Position numbers and translations under genes: made by a program | NCBI GenBank assembly: GCA_030748805.1 | Contig: JASMLG010000046.1 | Span: 1 to 9,294, forward strand | From: Phycisphaerales bacterium | Lineage (GTDB): Bacteria > Planctomycetota > Phycisphaerae > Phycisphaerales > SM1A02 | Direction: 5' to 3' | DNA length: 9,294 bases | Part shown: in pieces, positions 5,672 through 9,294 of the stretch | Layout: the number at the start of each line of letters is the position of its first letter | Position numbering within the stretch: the stretch's first letter is position 1 | Notes under the pieces: model-generated | What the model was told of the DNA's origin: nothing | The model's database searches: none | Seen by the model: only the letters and a program-made list of their open reading frames with translations

Positions 5672-6811
5672 TTATTGCAAACTGACAGGCATAATGATGT
5701 AGACGAAGTTGTTGCCGCTTCGAATCAAGCCCGGCTTCTCGCTTTTCTTTAATTCGATAGTGACATCGTTAGCAGTAATAACCTTTAATGCATCCATAAG
5801 GTATACAGGATTAAACGCAATTTCGAGTTTGTCTCCGGTAAAAGATTCAATCGCGACTTCCACCTCTGCCTCCCCAGTTTCGGGAGCGCGACTGGTAATT
5901 TGCAATGTTTCATTGTCAAAAATTAAGCGTACCCCACGAGACTCTTCGTTCGTCATTAAGTGTGCACGACGAACAGCTCGGTGCAATGCCTCTTTGTTGA
6001 TTACAGCTTTGCGATCAAGATCTTTTGGAATAACATCTTCAAAGGGAGGGAAGGTACCCTCAACCAAATTACTTGTGAGTGTTGAAGTGCAGCCACACTC
6101 ATTATCAATGTGGAAAATAATTTGACCATCGTTAATTTTCACCGAAACGATTCCGTTGTCATCGTGTAACAATCGCTTAAGTAAAGTCATGGCTTTGGTA
6201 GGAACAATGCAATCAACCTTTTCACAGTTGCTGTCGCAAGGACCTGTTGAAAGTGCGAGGCGATGACCATTTGTTGCAACGAGTCGAATTGTTGAGTCTC
6301 GTAAATCTATATGGACACCATTGATTGCATATCTACTGTGGTCGGTAGCTGCTGCAAATACGGTTCGTTCCATGAGACCCCTGAATGAAGAGCCATCAAT
6401 GGAAAAATCTGGTTCAACATCTTCAAATGTTCTAACTTGGGGGGCCTCTGAAATTGGGAATCCAAAAACCTTGAATCTTGAATCTGAAGAACGAACATTG
6501 AGCTTGTCATCATCCCCAACAATTGTGAGGGTGGAATCATCACAAGATCGAGCAATCTGTGAAAACTTGTCAGCTGGAACTAGAACTTCGCCACATTCTT
6601 CAAGATCTACCTGATCAATCGATAGAACAAGTGAAACTTCTCCATCAGTAGCAGTGAGTGTTAGGAGGCCGTCCTGCCCAGAAATTTTTACACACTGGAG
6701 TGATGGGGTTGGGGTGCGACCCGCGACGACCCCTGTTACTAAGGACATTGCCTCTACAAGGGCATCTCGATTACATATTGCTTTAATATTTGTTGCTTGT
6801 TTGACTGCCAT
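5672..6811 (-). CDS. dnaN: DNA polymerase III subunit beta (sliding clamp)
   Basis: A 379-aa beta clamp of normal length. It forms the homodimeric ring that tethers the replicative polymerase to DNA. Three clamp repeats are visible. The first (about 8-125) has C-N-R-D-A-L and V-P-A-D-K-F. The second (about 135-255) has F-A-A-A-T-D-H-S-R-Y-A-I-N-G-V and V-A-T-N-G-H-R-L-A. The third (about 256-379) has E-G-T-F-P-P-F-E-D-V-I-P and F-N-P-V-Y-L-M-D-A-L. It ends M-P-V-S-L-Q, a variant of the usual C-terminal M-P-x-R-L that lines the protein-binding pocket. The ATG at 6811 has only a weak purine-rich ribosome site. No dnaA, recF or gyrB is seen beside it. Its 3' end converges on the redoxin gene with 42 bases between, and it diverges from transketolase. 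Confidence 0.96.
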   Translation of the reverse strand: MAVKQATNIKAICNRDALVEAMSLVTGVVAGRTPTPSLQCVKISGQDGLLTLTATDGEVSLVLSIDQVDLEECGEVLVPADKFSQIARSCDDSTLTIVGDDDKLNVRSSDSRFKVFGFPISEAPQVRTFEDVEPDFSIDGSSFRGLMERTVFAAATDHSRYAINGVHIDLRDSTIRLVATNGHRLALSTGPCDSNCEKVDCIVPTKAMTLLKRLLHDDNGIVSVKINDGQIIFHIDNECGCTSTLTSNLVEGTFPPFEDVIPKDLDRKAVINKEALHRAVRRAHLMTNEESRGVRLIFDNETLQITSRAPETGEAEVEVAIESFTGDKLEIAFNPVYLMDALKVITANDVTIELKKSEKPGLIRSGNNFVYIIMPVSLQ

Positions 6812-6843
6812 GATTCTTGGTCTCTTTTTACTCTCTTGGGCGA

Positions 6844-6869
6844 ATTATACCTATGCCAACAAAGGCATA
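6844..6869 (-). promoter_or_regulatory. Candidate dnaN promoter with dyad next to the -10
   Basis: A perfect TATAAT on the minus strand (6849-6844) lies 32 bases upstream of the dnaN ATG, giving a leader of about 25 bases. A 6-bp inverted repeat (TATGCC 6852-6857 with GGCATA 6864-6869) fills the spacer just upstream. The sequence at the -35 position is poor (CAATAT), so an activator or a repressor bound at the dyad is possible. Confidence 0.42.
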
Positions 6870-6984
6870 TTGCTGAGTGTACCAAGTGATTGAGAGAATC
6901 TCTCGTTCCTGAGGTTTTTCCAATGTTTTTACATTGCTCACATCGTCCTAACATGCAATACTGCACGCTTTCAATCACTGCAAC

Positions 6985-7000
6985 GAAAACGCCAGTTTTC
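6985..7000. repeat. Inverted repeat upstream of transketolase
   Basis: GAAAAC and GTTTTC form a 6-bp perfect stem around GCCA, 47 bases upstream of the transketolase ATG, with nearby TGC/GCA able to add pairs. There is no T-run. It may be an operator or leader hairpin, or chance. I found no convincing -10/-35 pair for the transketolase gene in 6870-7030. Confidence 0.25.
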
Positions 7001-7032
7001 ACGCATAATCACACACAGACCAACACCAAAAT

Positions 7033-7039
7033 GGAAGGA
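7033..7039 (+). promoter_or_regulatory. Ribosome binding site GGAAGGA for transketolase
   Basis: A strong purine-rich site lies seven bases before the ATG at 7047. This favours 7047 over the in-frame TTG at 7044, which would only add one residue. Confidence 0.65.
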
Positions 7040-7046
7040 CCCATTG

Positions 7047-9014
7047 ATGTCTTTTGAAAACGCTATTCACGCCAGAGCAATTGTTCTTGACACACTATCG
7101 CTTGAAATGTGTGCCGAATCCGGCAGTGGGCACCCAACATCCGCAATGAGCATTGGTCATCTTGTCGCAGTCTTGATGTATCGCACAATGCGTTGGCTTC
7201 CTGATAATCCTGAATGCAAAACCGCTGATCGCCTTGTACTTTCAGAGGGACACGCGGTACCAGCTGTTTATGCGGCGATGGCGGACATTGGAGCAACAGT
7301 GTACTGGAATGGTGAACCAGTCAAACTGAATCCCGACCACCTCAAAACACTTCGAGAAGCAGACTCTCCACTAGATGGTCACCCCAACCCCAAGGAAGGA
7401 ATATCCTTTTTTGATGCTGCTACAGGCTCTCTCGGTCAAGGCCTTTCAGTGGCTGCAGGTCTTGGTCTTGCAGCAACAGCAGATAACACCGGAAGAAAAA
7501 CATATTGCATTATTGGTGATGGTGAAGCTAGAGAAGGCCAAATCACCGAAGCGCTCGACTTTATCATGGACCACAACCTAACAAATGTGCTTCCAATTTT
7601 TAATTGCAACTCCTACGGCCAGGCAGGTGCAGTGAGCAAGCAACAATCACCAGAACGACTCGCTGATAAGCTTGAGGCGTTTGGTTTTGATGTTGCAACA
7701 ATTGATGGGCACGATCCAAACGCAATAAAAGCGGCGTTTGATCAATTCAATATTCAAGGAAGAACCCAGCCAATGGCCGTGGTTGCAAAGACGATCAAAG
7801 GTTGGGGAGCCCCATCAATGCAGGGCGGTAGTTGGCACGGCAAACCAGCGTCAAAACAACAGGTTCAAGATGTTATTGCAGAACTTCGTCAAACAGGCAT
7901 ACAACTTACCTCTTCCCTTGCAACTGCTTCGATAGCAATACCCTCACCCCCAGAATCAACTCAACAAACCACTCCATCTTCAAACGAAATCATGTCGTTC
8001 AAGGAAGCGATGGAAAAGTGGGACATGTCAACCGTGTTGCAATCAGGAAAAATGGCAACGCGACGAGCATATGGCGTTGCGCTTCGAGCTCTTGGACACG
8101 GAAACAAAAACGTATGGGCTGTTGATGCAGATGTAAGCAACTCAACATTTAGTAATGTTTTTGGGAACGATGAAGAACTTGAAGACCGTTTTGTAGAATG
8201 CAAAATTGCTGAGCAAAACATGTACTCAGTTGGAGCGGGCTTAAGTGCTGCAGGAAAAATTCCATTCTGCTCTACATTTTCAAAGTTTATAACCCGTGGG
8301 TATGACCAAATCGAAATGGCAATTAACTCAGGTGCAAACATCAAAATTGTTGGCTCACACAGCGGCATTTCACTTGCAGCAGATGGTCCAAGCCAAATGT
8401 CATTACCAGATATTGCTTGGTTTAGAAGTTTTGGAACAATGACGGATCACCACGGAAATCCTGGGTGTTATGTGTTACAACCAGCAGATGCATGGGCAGC
8501 GTATGGCTTAACACTCGCCATGGCTGAACACACCGGATGTTCGTATCTTCGCACATTCAGACCTGATGTCGAAATGATTTACGACGAATCAACAAAGTTT
8601 GAACTTGGTGGAATGGAAGTTCTCACACAGGGTCGCGATGTTCTAATTGTTTCAGCGGGATACATGATTCACGAGTGCAACAAAGCAATCGAAGAACTCG
8701 ATCGGTTGGGAATAGATGCCTCGTTGCTTGACCTATACAGTCTTCCATTTGACGAGGATCGACTACTAGATTTAGCAAATGAAAACAACGGAAATGTTTT
8801 TGTTGTTGAAGACAACTATGGTGGTTCGCTTGGCTCCGCAGTTGCTGACACTTGCGCTGCTTCTGGAGATGCCTTCACGGTAGAACAACTTCATGTTCGT
8901 CGAATTCCAAAATCATGTCGTAACCCCGAATCAGTTTTAAAAATGTGCGGTTTGCATTACACAGATATTGCCAACGGAGCAGCTCTACTATTGGGTGTCC
9001 ACGCAACATCGTAA
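7047..9014 (+). CDS. tkt: Transketolase (animal-type)
   Basis: A 655-aa thiamine-diphosphate enzyme moving two-carbon units between sugar phosphates in the non-oxidative pentose phosphate pathway. The N-terminal PP domain (about 1-280) has S-G-S-G-H-P (25-30), S-E-G-H-A (66-70), A-T-G-S-L-G-Q-G-L (125-133), the G-D-G motif at 158-160 and N-C-N-S-Y-G-Q (186-192). The Pyr domain (about 335-500) has R-F-V-E-C-K-I-A-E-Q-N-M (381-392, with the cofactor-activating Glu at 389), F-C-S-T-F (407-411) and D-G-P-S-Q-M (446-451). The C-terminal domain ends about 645. Signatures such as D-G-H-P-N-P-K, S-W-H-G-K-P and N-S-T-F-S resemble the shorter animal-type enzyme more than the E. coli TktA type. A Ser/Thr/Pro-rich linker (about 288-312) joins the first two domains. 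It diverges from dnaN and appears monocistronic. Function is secure; the animal-type affinity is judged from motifs. Confidence 0.94.
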   Translation: MSFENAIHARAIVLDTLSLEMCAESGSGHPTSAMSIGHLVAVLMYRTMRWLPDNPECKTADRLVLSEGHAVPAVYAAMADIGATVYWNGEPVKLNPDHLKTLREADSPLDGHPNPKEGISFFDAATGSLGQGLSVAAGLGLAATADNTGRKTYCIIGDGEAREGQITEALDFIMDHNLTNVLPIFNCNSYGQAGAVSKQQSPERLADKLEAFGFDVATIDGHDPNAIKAAFDQFNIQGRTQPMAVVAKTIKGWGAPSMQGGSWHGKPASKQQVQDVIAELRQTGIQLTSSLATASIAIPSPPESTQQTTPSSNEIMSFKEAMEKWDMSTVLQSGKMATRRAYGVALRALGHGNKNVWAVDADVSNSTFSNVFGNDEELEDRFVECKIAEQNMYSVGAGLSAAGKIPFCSTFSKFITRGYDQIEMAINSGANIKIVGSHSGISLAADGPSQMSLPDIAWFRSFGTMTDHHGNPGCYVLQPADAWAAYGLTLAMAEHTGCSYLRTFRPDVEMIYDESTKFELGGMEVLTQGRDVLIVSAGYMIHECNKAIEELDRLGIDASLLDLYSLPFDEDRLLDLANENNGNVFVVEDNYGGSLGSAVADTCAASGDAFTVEQLHVRRIPKSCRNPESVLKMCGLHYTDIANGAALLLGVHATS

Positions 9015-9213
9015 TTCGTTAAAAGATATCTATGCTTGGTTTACACCTCTTGGTTGCCCTTGCTTCGACAAAACTACATAAATAACAAAAACCTCAAATG
9101 ATGAGAACGAAGCAGTCGAACCCGTGGATATGGTTAATATTAAGAAGTTGCGACAAATGGCGAAATTGGCAAATAAACACCGATAGACCCATTTGAAAGT
9201 ATCCTAAGCACGT
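9015..9213. other. Intergenic stretch with no clear gene
   Basis: I see no RNA gene, strong hairpin or good terminator after the transketolase stop. One plus-strand frame, open from a TAA at about 9079 to a TAG at 9184-9186, encodes a protein-like peptide including A-V-E-P-V-D-M-V-N-I-K-K-L. Its only ATG (9130) leaves 18 codons and it has no ribosome site. It may be a gene remnant or chance. Confidence 0.4.
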
Positions 9214-9294
9214 ATGCCACGTTATCGTTCCATCCTGTTTTGTTGTTTTGTGTTCTGTGTAGGCTGCCATGCCCTAGAGCCAACAACCCCAGAG
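9214..9294 (+). CDS. Putative lipoprotein, N-terminal fragment (3' end outside window)
   Basis: Twenty-seven codons from an ATG at 9214 stay open to the window edge. The start M-P-R-Y-R-S gives a basic n-region, then a hydrophobic core I-L-F-C-C-F-V-F, then C-V-G-C-H-A, which resembles a lipobox with Cys18 as the lipidated residue (position -3 is Cys rather than the usual Leu). The following residues L-E-P-T-T-P-E look like a mature-protein linker. The ribosome site is weak. No domain can be assigned from the part seen. Confidence 0.55.
   Translation, partial: MPRYRSILFCCFVFCVGCHALEPTTPE

Noticed and set aside
6812..7046. Replication origin next to dnaN
   Set aside because: No DnaA boxes, AT-rich unwinding region or dnaA gene are visible.
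7031..7057. Eight-codon upstream ORF (ATG GAA GGA ...) overlapping the transketolase start
   Set aside because: It has no ribosome site of its own and contains the transketolase Shine-Dalgarno, so the ATG is best seen as chance.
9098..9196. 32-residue plus-strand frame beginning ATG ATG
   Set aside because: No ribosome site, odd Trp-rich composition and overlap with the more protein-like frame make it unlikely.

Overview
The window looks like chromosomal DNA from a planctomycete of the Phycisphaerae type, probably an uncultured aquatic lineage. This rests on three things. Two secreted enzymes end in paired D-x-N-x-D-G calcium-loop (dockerin-like) modules closing on W-G-P-C. A Ser/Thr-kinase-like N-terminus of the planctomycete type runs off the left edge. 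A Cys-rich G-A-C-C module of a kind common in that group precedes one dockerin. Base composition is moderate in GC and codon use looks even across the genes, with no insertion sequence, phage gene, CRISPR array or other mobile element visible.

Layout. Bases 1-93 (minus) hold the N-terminus of a probable protein kinase. Bases 199-1308 (minus) encode a secreted M43 (pappalysin/cytophagalysin-like) zinc metalloprotease with a C-terminal dockerin pair. Its true start may be an ATT codon at 1329. Bases 1593-1666 (minus) are tRNA-Ile(GAT), followed by a very strong 23-bp terminator hairpin that overlaps the tRNA 3' end. Bases 1764-3296 (minus) encode a secreted PQQ-type glucose/sorbosone dehydrogenase-like beta-propeller, also ending in a dockerin pair. 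The 3297-3508 intergenic region is packed with inverted repeats and a 12-bp tandem repeat. Bases 3509-3934 (minus) encode a small lipoprotein with a rhodanese fold that lacks the catalytic cysteine. Diverging from it, 3995-4897 and 4910-5629 (plus) form a two-gene operon: a free-standing DsbD N-terminal-type domain and a CxxC redoxin, both exported. Convergent to this, 5672-6811 (minus) is dnaN, the beta sliding clamp. Divergent from dnaN, 7047-9014 (plus) is a transketolase that most resembles the animal-type enzyme. A truncated lipoprotein-like ORF starts at 9214 and leaves the window.

How the genes fit together. The left half looks like an extracytoplasmic module: two secreted enzymes sharing an anchoring domain, one for protein and one for sugar. 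The centre (3509-5629) looks like a periplasmic thiol-redox group: nDsbD-like partner, CxxC redoxin and a cysteine-less rhodanese-like lipoprotein. The right half is housekeeping (replication clamp, pentose phosphate/Calvin-type carbon shuffling). I see no clear defence system or novel multi-gene machine. The most unusual signals are the repeat-rich 3297-3508 spacer, the stand-alone nDsbD/redoxin pair, the shared dockerin modules and several strong regulatory-looking hairpins.
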